A stretch of 64,000 bases of DNA from a virus, in IMG/VR virus record IMGVR_UViG_3300020439_000003, positions 45,555-109,554 of that record, one strand, 5' to 3'. Below the pieces are notes generated by a model that searched no databases, was not told the origin of the DNA, and saw only the letters and a program-made list of their open reading frames with translations. Made by a program: the position numbers and the translations under genes. Positions 1 to 6,682 of the stretch are shown piece by piece (the stretch's first letter is position 1; each line of letters starts with the position of its first letter).

Positions 1-1884
1 TTCGATGACGATTGAGGGATTTATGTACCCTCTACCACCATTGATGATAGAAATACTCTGGATTTCCCCATTCTTATTGACGATACACTCTACTTTTGCC
101 TCATCAATCGACTGTTGGTTGACCAATGCGGTCTTATCGATCTCTACTTTGTAGTATGTGATCTTCTTAGGGAACTCATATACACCAAAAAACCCTGCTC
201 GGTCGGGAACTCCGTACCCAGCAAGCACATTTGCACTCTTTCCAAAGCGTCCAGGGGCAGTAATGACCTGATTTGTGGTAAATTTATCGCCACTTCCGCG
301 CAGTTCCATGTAACCGCAACGTAATTTGTTACCAAAATACGCAACTTCGTTGATTTCCCACCCGTTGATAGTGTCTCCTGCCTCAAAACTATCACCATCG
401 CGGGTTGTATAGCGGAACAAGATGCGTTTTGTGTCAGTATCTACGTTCTTAAATGATTCATAGATGCCTCCACCACTTCCATCAGTGAGTTCTAGACGTG
501 TATTTGTCGTTTTCCAACTGTCTTCACGGATTTCATAGAAGTGAGAATGATATTCCTGAGTAGGAGTGATCAGATTTTCATCACATACGCAAGTATTTCG
601 CCCCGAACCATCACTCAATGAGACAGATTTGTTCGGACAACAGTTACGATTAGACAGAGAATACTGGATGGAAAAGATCGGACCTTTCCATGGATATGAA
701 GTATCGTAGATGTAATAACAGAACTGAGAATCAAATAGAGTATGGAATTCTAGGTACTTTGGCACTGCTGCCTTGACAGCACCGTTCTTACCATAGATCC
801 ATTCAAAGTATGCATCAGTATTAGTATTAGGACATTTCTGTGGATCACCCCAACCAAAGTCTGGGTGGTGGTGTACAGAAGGAGAACCCCAGTATCTGTA
901 ACCCCTACGTTGTACGGGATCGGGGTTTAGTGGTCCTGCATCAGCATCATACTGATACTCATAGTTTTTATGAGTGTAGATACCTGATCCATCATAGTTC
1001 CAGTTATACCAACCTGCCCTTGTACCATATCCAACAGGTGATCCATATCCCACAGGTCCAATCAAACCTTGGTCACGAACGTTCTTACGGTTACCCTGTC
1101 CTAGGTCTTCTTTGAATACCCATCCAACAATACCAACATAACTGTAATCCTGATCTCTGGGGTCCTTACAATCAGGCACACCCGAGACGCCAGTCTGCAA
1201 GTTTACTTCTTGCGTCGGGTCGGCGGTGTAAAAATGGTCCCTTTTTGCGTTGCTAGTTCCCCTGTAATACTCATACAGAGGTACAGCTGATTCATCAGCA
1301 TCCGCGAAATCGTTTGCATGGCTTTGACTTGTGTAAATGTATCCAACAATTCCTACCTGAACATATCCACTACCATAACTGCTCTGAGTGGATAGTACAG
1401 AGTCATTACGATCGTTCTCATAGTGATGATACAGAGGTTGTGTCTTACTACCCTTATCACTACGAGCGATATAGAATGCAGGTCTTCCATTACGAGGTTC
1501 ATGGTTATATCCCTTAGAGACATTACCACTCTCCCCTGGGAAGTCCTCAGGAAATCTTAATTCTTCTTTATTGGTGTACTTGTGGTCTCTATTACTGCTA
1601 TCACCTGATCCGCGATAGTAGCGGTAGATGGGCATTCTCTCGTAGTCGCACTCACCTACACACTGCTGCTCTTGATCACCAATGTAGTATACCTTATCCT
1701 CACCAAAAATTGACGTACCAGGTCCTTCATCATTGAAGGTGATTTGATAGTTCGTTCCTGGTCCGCTATGGTGGGCGTATGATTCATATTTACCGTAAGA
1801 CGGGCGATCCCAATTCTTTTGGTATTCATTCCCCGAATCGATGTTCGGGAAAGATCGCCCTGTCTCACTGATAAAAATACTCAT
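1..1884 (-). CDS. Large virion-like protein, 5' part (runs off window)
   Basis: The frame is open from an ATG at 1884 to the first base of the window (628 codons), so the C-terminus is missing. The ATG overlaps the stop of the upstream gene (TAATG). The translation is rich in Tyr, Gly, Asp and Asn. It carries at least two modules of the type PIYRYYRG...HKYT and VPLYEYYRG...DHFYT, each followed by a GIVGYIYT or GIVGWVF-like strand. This resembles the DUF5648-type beta repeat found on bacterial and phage surface proteins. The 1498-residue protein at 58611-63107 has a related module (VPLYRFY). I infer a tail-fibre or other virion surface protein; no enzymatic motif is visible. Confidence 0.75.
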   Translation of the reverse strand, partial: MSIFISETGRSFPNIDSGNEYQKNWDRPSYGKYESYAHHSGPGTNYQITFNDEGPGTSIFGEDKVYYIGDQEQQCVGECDYERMPIYRYYRGSGDSSNRDHKYTNKEELRFPEDFPGESGNVSKGYNHEPRNGRPAFYIARSDKGSKTQPLYHHYENDRNDSVLSTQSSYGSGYVQVGIVGYIYTSQSHANDFADADESAVPLYEYYRGTSNAKRDHFYTADPTQEVNLQTGVSGVPDCKDPRDQDYSYVGIVGWVFKEDLGQGNRKNVRDQGLIGPVGYGSPVGYGTRAGWYNWNYDGSGIYTHKNYEYQYDADAGPLNPDPVQRRGYRYWGSPSVHHHPDFGWGDPQKCPNTNTDAYFEWIYGKNGAVKAAVPKYLEFHTLFDSQFCYYIYDTSYPWKGPIFSIQYSLSNRNCCPNKSVSLSDGSGRNTCVCDENLITPTQEYHSHFYEIREDSWKTTNTRLELTDGSGGGIYESFKNVDTDTKRILFRYTTRDGDSFEAGDTINGWEINEVAYFGNKLRCGYMELRGSGDKFTTNQVITAPGRFGKSANVLAGYGVPDRAGFFGVYEFPKKITYYKVEIDKTALVNQQSIDEAKVECIVNKNGEIQSISIINGGRGYINPSIVIE

Positions 1885-2132
1885 TAGGGTTCTAAGACTT
1901 TGATGCGCTCTTCCAACATATTTAGACGCACATACAGGTCATCTAGTAGTTCCCGCATATTGAGATAGTCTTCATACCCCTCTGGTTTATATTTAATCAT
2001 CTCTGCGCCAGGAGGAGGGATTTTTGCAAGGACCCCTTCTACCGTAGCAATACGAGTCGCAAGATTCTCTAATCCCTTAGAGATCATCTTAATATGCTCA
2101 ACGTACGACTCTTCAAATGTTTTCTCAGACAT
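1884..2132 (-). CDS. Small coiled-coil-like protein, unknown
   Basis: An 82-residue acidic protein with heptad-like spacing in two stretches (about residues 8-38 and 60-80) separated by a short Pro/Gly segment, consistent with a helical hairpin or coiled coil. Its stop overlaps the ATG of the downstream large virion-like protein, so the two are translationally linked. It could be a chaperone or assembly partner of that protein, but only position supports this. I do not recognise a family. Confidence 0.65.
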   Translation of the reverse strand: MSEKTFEESYVEHIKMISKGLENLATRIATVEGVLAKIPPPGAEMIKYKPEGYEDYLNMRELLDDLYVRLNMLEERIKVLEP

Positions 2133-2152
2133 AATAAGGTTGAACGCGGTTT

Positions 2153-2353
2153 TTACGGTTTTTCTGTACCCTCGGATTTTTTTAGAACGACAGACCCATC
2201 AGTCTCTTCGCTCCACTCTAACTCAGTCCCCTCATACCATCCAAGATCTTCCATCAATTCAGCAGGCAGAGTAATAGACATATCTCCGAAGTCGTCTACC
2301 TCCACAGGTAGCGTAAATCTTTTGCTCATAGCACATATAGTGGCTAGTGTCAT
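2153..2353 (-). CDS. AbrB/MazE-like swapped-hairpin protein
   Basis: A 66-residue ORF starting two bases after the stop of the NlpC/P60 gene; a second in-frame ATG at 2329 gives a 58-residue form. The core reads SITLPAELMEDLGWYEGTEL followed by VVLKKSEG, the pattern of AbrB/MazE DNA-binding antitoxin-like domains (strand, Leu-Pro turn, Leu-Gly-Trp, strand). No toxin ORF is adjacent. It may act as a small transcription regulator or as a phage-borne antitoxin. The family resemblance is good; the role is inferred. Confidence 0.65.
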   Translation of the reverse strand: MTLATICAMSKRFTLPVEVDDFGDMSITLPAELMEDLGWYEGTELEWSEETDGSVVLKKSEGTEKP

Positions 2354-2355
2354 TT

Positions 2356-2874
2356 TTATATAGGAGCAGGATAATTTACAGCGTGTGGAGAACGTAACAC
2401 TAACTCTGTCATTCTATGATAGAAAGAGTGTATAGTCAAGTCTACAATCTTGCTTGGATCCAACCATGCATGATGTAGCATATATCCATGTCCCAGGTAA
2501 ATACCGCTATGATTGCATAATCTATCCTGCTTGCTGGAATAACCCCCTTCTAGGCGCTCTAAGTGCAGTCTCATGACCATCATGTCACCATACTGTAAGT
2601 CTGAGAAAGGTGGGGGATCACTATCACATGTACCTGTATAGACATGAATGACTCCATCCTCTAATCGCTCTGCCTGATCCTCAATAAACGATGGGTCAAA
2701 CAATGCCCGCCGATGTAACTTCGGATAGTCTCTGAGTGTTAGATTAAACTTCTTCTGATAAAACTCCATGCAGATGCCATAACAGTCACCTACCTTCATC
2801 TTATCTTTATACCATGGACGACCTACCCATTCGCCCCAGACCTCATTCATTTCATCTAAGGTAGGTCTAGACAT
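2356..2874 (-). CDS. NlpC/P60-type cysteine peptidase, tail-associated
   Basis: A 172-residue protein with the layout of NlpC/P60 cell-wall peptidases. A GDCYG motif places the likely nucleophile at Cys31, an NHSGIYLG motif gives His122, and a further His pair lies at 134-135. The YGDMMVMR stretch just before matches the strand that precedes the catalytic His. Members in tailed phages cut peptide cross-links of peptidoglycan and sit at the tail tip or hub. The gene overlaps the HNH gene upstream by 8 bp and is followed closely by the AbrB-like gene. I am fairly sure of the fold, less so of a virion location. Confidence 0.75.
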   Translation of the reverse strand: MSRPTLDEMNEVWGEWVGRPWYKDKMKVGDCYGICMEFYQKKFNLTLRDYPKLHRRALFDPSFIEDQAERLEDGVIHVYTGTCDSDPPPFSDLQYGDMMVMRLHLERLEGGYSSKQDRLCNHSGIYLGHGYMLHHAWLDPSKIVDLTIHSFYHRMTELVLRSPHAVNYPAPI

Positions 2875-3313
2875 TCTTCTTGCCTACAATCGTAGTGCCA
2901 ACATGTTTCATATGAGGTGTAACAGTTTTATTCCTTTTCCTACCCTTAGTTCTATCCTTCTCTTCCCTCGTCTTTTCCTTATGACAGTCAACACATAACA
3001 ACTGACATTTACTTAATTCCTCCATAATACTATCATGCCTCCTTAACCACATACTACTGGTTCTTAATGTCTTATCCTCTGGACGCTTATGATCGATTTC
3101 CAGATTCTCTGTGGTGCCACACTTCACACACTTACCACCCATCACACCAACATAGTACGCTCTATTCTCTCTCATCTTAATCTTATTGCGTTCTCGGTAA
3201 TAATCCTTATGGCATTGCTTACAGTGACCTAAATGTCCGTCCCTGGTGCAACTGTAATACTCTGTGAGTGGTTTGGTCTTGTGACACCATTTACATGTTT
3301 TCTCTTGGGTCAT
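2867..3313 (-). CDS. HNH endonuclease with zinc-ribbon N-terminus
   Basis: A 148-residue basic protein. The N-terminal third has two CxxC pairs (CKWC, CKQC) like a zinc ribbon. The central part has CVKCG, then EIDHKRPEDK and LLCVDCHKEKTR, which is the His-Asn/His metal-finger arrangement of HNH nucleases. The C-terminal 30 residues are strongly basic. Free-standing HNH genes of this kind are common mobile passengers in T-even-like phages. It sits between a tail peptidase gene and a non-coding gap, which fits an insertion, but no intron boundary is visible. Confidence 0.85.
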   Translation of the reverse strand: MTQEKTCKWCHKTKPLTEYYSCTRDGHLGHCKQCHKDYYRERNKIKMRENRAYYVGVMGGKCVKCGTTENLEIDHKRPEDKTLRTSSMWLRRHDSIMEELSKCQLLCVDCHKEKTREEKDRTKGRKRNKTVTPHMKHVGTTIVGKKNV

Positions 3314-3523
3314 GGGGGTCTTTCGTGAATATGATACGTAGAGTCTCTACGAGACAATCCCAGATATATGCAAGCTCGACCCTGAGGGTGATCTTACTAC
3401 CTGGGAAATTTTTTGTGGATGGGGTTTGCGAATTCATGAATAATATATCGACCGCTCTGGGATACTGTTATAGCTTAGAAAGAAGGTACTTTCTTAATAA
3501 CCGCCCACGGCGGGGTCAACGAA

Positions 3524-3544
3524 GGGGACAAATTAACTGTCCCC
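3524..3544 (-). terminator. Stem-loop at end of 64-residue gene
   Basis: GGGGACA at 3524-3530 pairs with TGTCCCC at 3538-3544 (7-bp stem, 7-nt loop). It overlaps the stop of the minus-strand gene at 3533-3727. On the minus strand the stem is followed by a short TTCGTT rather than a clear U-tract, so it may stabilise an RNA 3' end rather than be a strong terminator. The surrounding 3314-3523 gap contains no convincing gene but holds other short inverted repeats, such as CGTAGAG/CTCTACG near 3340. Confidence 0.45.
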
Positions 3545-3727
3545 AGTGACTACTTCATAACAGAATCCTTCTAAGATCATGTACTCACACCACTGTGTAT
3601 ATTGGTGGAGTTGTTGATACAGATCTGTGTCAATTAGGAACTGCGCTAACTCTATCTGTTCATCGGGTGGGAGTGATCCAGAGTCATAAAGATCGAGGAG
3701 AACTTCATACTTAGTCGGGATGTTCAT
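3533..3727 (-). CDS. Small acidic phage protein, unknown
   Basis: A 64-residue acidic protein with a helical pattern (LLDLYDSGSLPPDEQIELAQ then LIDTDLYQQL). I believe I have seen similar short sequences in other cyanophages but cannot name a family. It is the last member of a chain of four tiny genes (4188 down to 3533) joined by start-stop overlaps; its ATG overlaps the stop of the 55-residue gene before it (ATGA). Confidence 0.7.
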   Translation of the reverse strand: MNIPTKYEVLLDLYDSGSLPPDEQIELAQFLIDTDLYQQLHQYTQWCEYMILEGFCYEVVTGDS

Positions 3728-3891
3728 TGTGTTGAATAGTTGAGTGAATCTTTCAGTGCTTGTTGATAAGAACTAAATGGTCCATACTTAGGACAGTTGT
3801 CGTAATCGTATCGCCAAAAGTGTTTACGTCTGTCCTCCCATATTCTAACACAAACTGGGGGAGATGTGTCAAGTTGTATGGATTTACTCAT
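3724..3891 (-). CDS. Small protein, unknown
   Basis: A 55-residue ORF (ATG at 3891). Its stop overlaps the next start (ATGA) and its own start overlaps the stop of the preceding 43-residue gene. The protein is Trp/Tyr/Asp rich in the middle (RKHFWRYDYDNCP). Function unknown. The double overlap on both sides is the main support that it is translated. Confidence 0.6.
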   Translation of the reverse strand: MSKSIQLDTSPPVCVRIWEDRRKHFWRYDYDNCPKYGPFSSYQQALKDSLNYSTQ

Positions 3892-4019
3892 GTGCAATCG
3901 CCGATGGATTCTTCTTCAATAGTCTCGTAATACATGTCCTCATAAGTTAGACCATCGTCCTCATCATCTGGTTCATCGAGGATGTCGTCAATCCAGTCAA
4001 ATTGGGCAAATTCATTCAT
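3888..4019 (-). CDS. Very acidic mini-protein, unknown
   Basis: A 43-residue ORF from ATG 4019 (alternative ATG at 4015). About a third of residues are Asp or Glu (DEPDDEDDG, ETIEEES). It overlaps the preceding gene by 8 bp and the following one by 4 bp. Small acidic phage proteins often bind and inhibit nucleic-acid-binding host proteins, but nothing here shows that directly. Confidence 0.55.
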   Translation of the reverse strand: MNEFAQFDWIDDILDEPDDEDDGLTYEDMYYETIEEESIGDCT

Positions 4020-4188
4020 AGTCAGTCTGGTCTAATCGTTGGTTCTTTTGTGTGTACTTAGTGTTGTAGTCTGTGGAAAACTCATCATCATAGTTGGATG
4101 ATTTCTTGGGGTTAAACTGTCGCTTTTCTCGGATAGATTTGGGGCGTCTGCTGTTATGCAGATCATTGCGTTTGTATGTCCGACCCAT
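4012..4188 (-). CDS. Small basic/polar protein, unknown
   Basis: A 58-residue ORF starting at ATG 4188. The N-terminal half is basic (RTYKRNDLHNSRRPKSIREKR) and the C-terminal half polar. It is the first gene of a four-gene chain and lies 34 bp downstream of the predicted start site of a sigma-70-like promoter (4229-4257). That promoter fits early expression. No family recognised. Confidence 0.55.
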   Translation of the reverse strand: MGRTYKRNDLHNSRRPKSIREKRQFNPKKSSNYDDEFSTDYNTKYTQKNQRLDQTDYE

Positions 4189-4228
4189 GGGAATTGCTCA
4201 GGTTGTGTTAACTGTGTAGAACTCTGTT

Positions 4229-4257
4229 AATGTAATCGATCTGGGCGAAACTGTCAA
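4229..4257 (-). promoter_or_regulatory. Sigma-70-like promoter for small-gene chain
   Basis: On the minus strand TTGACA (4257-4252) and TACATT (4234-4229) are separated by exactly 17 bases. The predicted start near 4222 lies about 34 bases before the ATG at 4188. This is the pattern used by host RNA polymerase, so the four tiny genes downstream may be expressed early. Confidence 0.55.
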
Positions 4258-4293
4258 GTGTTACTGACAGTGAAAAATGTGTCCTCTATGTGT

Positions 4294-4322
4294 TTGACAA
4301 GGTGGGCGTGATAGGTTACACT
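4294..4322 (+). promoter_or_regulatory. Divergent plus-strand sigma-70-like promoter
   Basis: TTGACA at 4294-4299 and TACACT at 4317-4322 with a 17-base spacer on the plus strand. No plus-strand gene follows. A transcript from about 4329 would run through three stem-loops (4399-4423, 4446-4455 and 4459-4502) and then antisense into the oxygenase gene at 4508-5137. This may mark a small or antisense RNA. Confidence 0.4.
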
Positions 4323-4343
4323 CCAAGGTGACAACAAATGTGC

Positions 4344-4351
4344 TATTTATT
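4344..4351 (-). promoter_or_regulatory. Late-promoter-like AATAAATA
   Basis: The minus-strand octamer AATAAATA fits the relaxed T4-type late promoter used by cyanomyoviruses (NATAAATA). It is about 155 bases upstream of the small-gene chain beginning at 4188. The location in an AT-rich gap weakens the case. Confidence 0.35.
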
Positions 4352-4398
4352 GAACTAAATGGAACACACATTTATATTTAATTGTATATTTAATTATT

Positions 4399-4502
4399 CC
4401 ACAGATTTGGGTGTTATCTGTGGAAAACTCATGTGTGAGTTACTGTGAAGTAACTGGGGAAATACTCGGGAGACGCTGATGCGTAAGGGAAGTGAGTATT
4501 TC
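4399..4502. other. Structured non-coding region with nested stem-loops
   Basis: The 4189-4507 gap has no credible gene but holds several inverted repeats. CCACAGAT (4399-4406) pairs with ATCTGTGG (4416-4423). A 9-bp outer stem GAAATACTC (4459-4467) pairs with GAGTATTTC (4494-4502) and encloses an inner ACGC/GCGT stem (4473-4476 with 4481-4484). The nested structure ends five bases from the stop of the oxygenase gene. It could be a 3' RNA element of that gene or part of a small RNA read from the plus strand. Confidence 0.5.
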
Positions 4503-4507
4503 TTACA

Positions 4508-5137
4508 TCATACGGGAATAACATTGAAAGTCAATGTAATTCTATTCTCTGATGGGTTAGACTCATAACCATGTGTAAGATTAGATGGATAGATGAGACA
4601 ATCTCCCTGAGAGTAAGGAACAGTTGCTTCTTGAAGATTGAATGCTGTCATTTGTTCAAACGGGAGCATCATTACAGGATACATTGCACTAACTACATTT
4701 CGTTTGAATTTAAGATAGGAGTGCGATTGATCGTTGTAGGAGATAAAGAACGTGCCTGAAAAAAGACAGTTTGAATGTTCATGAGGTGCATAGATTGCAC
4801 CTTGGTGTGCTACTTCTAGGTAGCAATCTGAGATCTCAAAGTTTGAAGCATAGCACAATCCTGATTCATTGTGTTTTCTTACTGCTTCAAGTAGTGTTGA
4901 TTTAAGGGCGGGAAGATCTGCGAGAATTTGATTCGTTTCGCCAATCTGTTGGACATTGTGACATAAAACCTGACGTTCTTTAATGTCTACAAAGTCTTGA
5001 TTTCTTGCCCATTTCAGAACATCATCAACATGATCTTTCATCTTATACTTTGTAACTGGGGTCATGAAAAGACCGTAAGTTTCAAAGTCGATTGCCTCAT
5101 TAAGATTAGAGGACAGATTAACAGGTTGCTGAGTCAT
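4508..5137 (-). CDS. 2OG-Fe(II) oxygenase-like protein (2OG-FeII_Oxy_5 type)
   Basis: A 209-residue protein with the double-stranded beta-helix pattern of putative phage 2OG-Fe(II) oxygenases. Likely iron ligands are H119-E-H121 in the first strand pair, H189 in the LTHG motif, with R199 of RITLTFN as 2-oxoglutarate anchor. The preceding GDCLIYPSNLTHG block is typical of this family. The usual HxD is replaced by HxH, as in the other members here. Substrate unknown. It has its own extended -10 promoter upstream and a nested RNA hairpin just after the stop, so it looks like a single-gene unit. Confidence 0.75.
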   Translation of the reverse strand: MTQQPVNLSSNLNEAIDFETYGLFMTPVTKYKMKDHVDDVLKWARNQDFVDIKERQVLCHNVQQIGETNQILADLPALKSTLLEAVRKHNESGLCYASNFEISDCYLEVAHQGAIYAPHEHSNCLFSGTFFISYNDQSHSYLKFKRNVVSAMYPVMMLPFEQMTAFNLQEATVPYSQGDCLIYPSNLTHGYESNPSENRITLTFNVIPV

Positions 5138-5172
5138 TTTAATTGAATGATGTAATCAATGCTGTACTATGT

Positions 5173-5181
5173 AGTATAACA
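5173..5181 (-). promoter_or_regulatory. Extended -10 promoter
   Basis: The minus strand reads TGTTATACT (5181-5173), an extended -10 element (TGn plus TATACT). A poor -35 lies 17 bases upstream. Start would be near 5166, about 29 bases before the ATG at 5137. Confidence 0.45.
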
Positions 5182-5274
5182 TGAAATGGGGGCATTGTAG
5201 GCGCTTGTAGGTGTCACTGAGAGCGTCAATCGTATTGTGTAGGATAGAGGGGAAATAGTTCTGACCAGTGATAA

Positions 5275-5430
5275 TTAACCGACGAACGCTGATTGTGTTG
5301 AATTCGTGGTGTAGGGGATGTCAAAATCTTCTCCGAACATTTCATAGTAGAATTGCGAGAAGATTGCGAAGTCGTCAGTTGCATTGTTGTTCCAGACTTT
5401 AAGGATTTCGTTGTAAGTTTGCTCAGTCAT
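5275..5430 (-). CDS. Small acidic protein, unknown
   Basis: A 51-residue ORF (ATG 5430). Aromatic and acidic (FAIFSQFYYEMFGEDFDIPY). It follows the 107-residue gene by 36 bases. Function unknown; kept because it fits the spacing and strand of the cluster. The 5138-5274 gap downstream shows no gene. Confidence 0.5.
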   Translation of the reverse strand: MTEQTYNEILKVWNNNATDDFAIFSQFYYEMFGEDFDIPYTTNSTQSAFVG

Positions 5431-5466
5431 AACGTTTGAGTAAGATGAATTGAAGAATGGAAATAA

Positions 5467-5790
5467 TCATGCGAAAGTGTAACCGTTGACGAAATCATGG
5501 GTGACGTTGTTGTCACGAACGAACCACTCAAAGTTCTTTTGAAAAACACCATCAGTGACGCCATTGCAGAAGCGGTTGATGATAGCATTGAGGCGAGATT
5601 TGGTGGTGTTAGTCTGCCAACCGCCATCAAATACGCGGAGGAAGTCATCACCGACTTCTGCAATTTTGTTGCCGTGAAGACGAACAACGGAAATGTTCTC
5701 TTCTTCGTTGAAGTGAACTGTGGTGTTGCCTGATGTCCAGTTTTTGGAATTAGCGATGGCGGTGTTCATTGCCTGCTCGATTTTACGCAT
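5467..5790 (-). CDS. Conserved cyanophage protein, unknown function
   Basis: A 107-residue protein. Residues 15-70 read as a small beta fold with motifs TSGNTTV, VVRLHGNKIA and VFDGGWQTNTTKSRLNAI, which I recall as shared by many cyanophage hypothetical proteins. The C-terminus (VFQKNFEWFV) is aromatic. No catalytic signature. A CGTGTATTATTA element lies 26 bases upstream of the ATG. Confidence in it being a gene is high; function is unknown. Confidence 0.8.
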   Translation of the reverse strand: MRKIEQAMNTAIANSKNWTSGNTTVHFNEEENISVVRLHGNKIAEVGDDFLRVFDGGWQTNTTKSRLNAIINRFCNGVTDGVFQKNFEWFVRDNNVTHDFVNGYTFA

Positions 5791-5815
5791 TTTTGTGTGA
5801 ATTTCTTTGACTCTT

Positions 5816-5827
5816 TAATAATACACG
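5816..5827 (-). promoter_or_regulatory. CGTGTATTATTA promoter-like element
   Basis: The exact 12-mer occurs here and at 10258-10269, each time 25-26 bases upstream of a small-gene start. It contains a TG followed directly by a TATTAT -10-like hexamer. A shorter relative (CGTGTATTCTAT) is at 8281-8292. I read it as an early or middle promoter element of this phage. Confidence 0.5.
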
Positions 5828-5833
5828 ATTTTG

Positions 5834-5846
5834 GGTGCTTAGCACC
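5834..5846 (-). terminator. GGTGC-TTA-GCACC stem-loop
   Basis: A 5-bp stem with a 3-base loop between the end of the 64-residue gene at 5861 and the CGTGTATT element. A second inverted repeat, TGTGCC/GGCACA (5853-5858 with 5871-5876), spans the stop of that gene. On the minus strand the hairpin is followed by CCCAAAATC, so termination would be weak. Confidence 0.4.
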
Positions 5847-5860
5847 ATGTTGTGTGCCGC

Positions 5861-6055
5861 TTATTTGATTGGCACAGGTTCGCACTCGTATCTGATGTTA
5901 TTCGGATAGGTTTTTCGTGCCCAATTAAGTACACGATTGTTCTGTGCTTTAATGCCCTTAGATGTCTTCGGAGTTGTGGGCATTGTCTTCGTCACTTGCA
6001 TCATTGTGAACTGGTCGTACATCCGAACCAGATACATTTGCGCGGTCGTTTTCAT
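5861..6055 (-). CDS. Small basic protein, unknown
   Basis: A 64-residue frame from ATG 6055 (a second ATG at 6037 gives 58 residues). Pattern MYLVRMYDQFTMMQVTK resembles the first beta hairpin of small phage proteins, and the C-terminus (WARKTYP, EPVPIK) looks natural. It overlaps the acidic 59-residue frame (5958-6137) by about 98 bases, so one of the two may not be translated. Function unknown. Confidence 0.5.
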   Translation of the reverse strand: MKTTAQMYLVRMYDQFTMMQVTKTMPTTPKTSKGIKAQNNRVLNWARKTYPNNIRYECEPVPIK

Positions 6056-6137
6056 TGTAAGAATCGGTGAATGAGTTCCAAAAATCCTCCCAATCTTTCG
6101 GGGAGTTAGTGACATCGACGATGTTCTTATTGTCCAT
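5958..6137 (-). CDS. Small acidic protein, unknown
   Basis: A 59-residue frame from ATG 6137, overlapping the stop of the preceding gene by 11 bases. Starts MDNKNIVDVTNSPKDWEDFW and ends in a low-complexity acidic tail. The long overlap with the basic frame downstream is unusual; either may be spurious. Confidence 0.45.
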   Translation of the reverse strand: MDNKNIVDVTNSPKDWEDFWNSFTDSYNENDRANVSGSDVRPVHNDASDEDNAHNSEDI

Positions 6138-6360
6138 TGAGAAAGTCATGCAATGCTTCATCGTATTCTGCTTGGGTTTGATACACTCTCCCGTGAATGT
6201 TGAGGGGGAAAGTCTTATCAACTCCTGCTGCTGCTACTGTCTCACAGTCAGCACGATCGTAACCCATTTCAATGAGATTTTCGACGTAAGGATTAGTCAC
6301 TGGTTTGTAGATAGAAAGGTTTGCTAATTCTTGGTTGAGATTGTTGAAAATGTCTTGCAT
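6127..6360 (-). CDS. Small protein, unknown
   Basis: A 77-residue ORF (ATG 6360, sharing its first base with the previous stop). Helical, with motif LIEMGYDRADCETVAAAGVDKTF and a C-terminal YQTQAEYDEALHDF helix. Reads as a compact globular phage protein; no family recognised. Confidence 0.65.
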   Translation of the reverse strand: MQDIFNNLNQELANLSIYKPVTNPYVENLIEMGYDRADCETVAAAGVDKTFPLNIHGRVYQTQAEYDEALHDFLNGQ

Positions 6361-6596
6361 TATACGATTTGAAATGTGTTGAGGTCGTTGCGATTGTCAC
6401 ATGCTTCCCATGCATTATAGAAAGAATCCCATGCGACTTCGTTATCAACAAACGAGGAAATATCCAGTTGCTCACATACCCAATCATATGCCATATCGAT
6501 GTCTGCATTTGTATCATTCACAAATGCTTCGAGTTGAGTGATAACATCGTTCCATGCTTCGATGTCATTGAAAGGGGAGAAGATTGGCGTTGCCAT
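6360..6596 (-). CDS. Small acidic protein, unknown
   Basis: I place the start at ATG 6596 (78 residues). The frame is open further upstream (to a TTG at 6743), but that extension is basic, overlaps the previous gene and looks non-coding. The protein is helical and Trp/Asp rich (IEAWNDVITQLEAF, YDWVCEQLD, WDSFYNAWEACDN). Function unknown. Confidence 0.65.
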   Translation of the reverse strand: MATPIFSPFNDIEAWNDVITQLEAFVNDTNADIDMAYDWVCEQLDISSFVDNEVAWDSFYNAWEACDNRNDLNTFQIV

Positions 6597-6682
6597 GTCG
6601 TTTCGTTTGATTGATCTTAGTATTGCAGATCTCAGCGCCTGCGGTAGTTCACGGTGATACAAAACCGTGAAATTGGGTCCAG

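Larger units (their letters stand above)
4070..4432. repeat. Two copies of a 16-bp repeat with a TTTTCCACA core
   Basis: The 16-mer TCTGTGGAAAACTCAT occurs at 4070-4085 and 4417-4432 in the same orientation. Read on the minus strand both contain TTTTCCACA, the form reported for cyanobacterial DnaA boxes. One copy lies inside a small gene, the other overlaps a hairpin in the AT-rich gap. Two copies are suggestive but not proof of an origin-like or protein-binding function. Confidence 0.45.
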
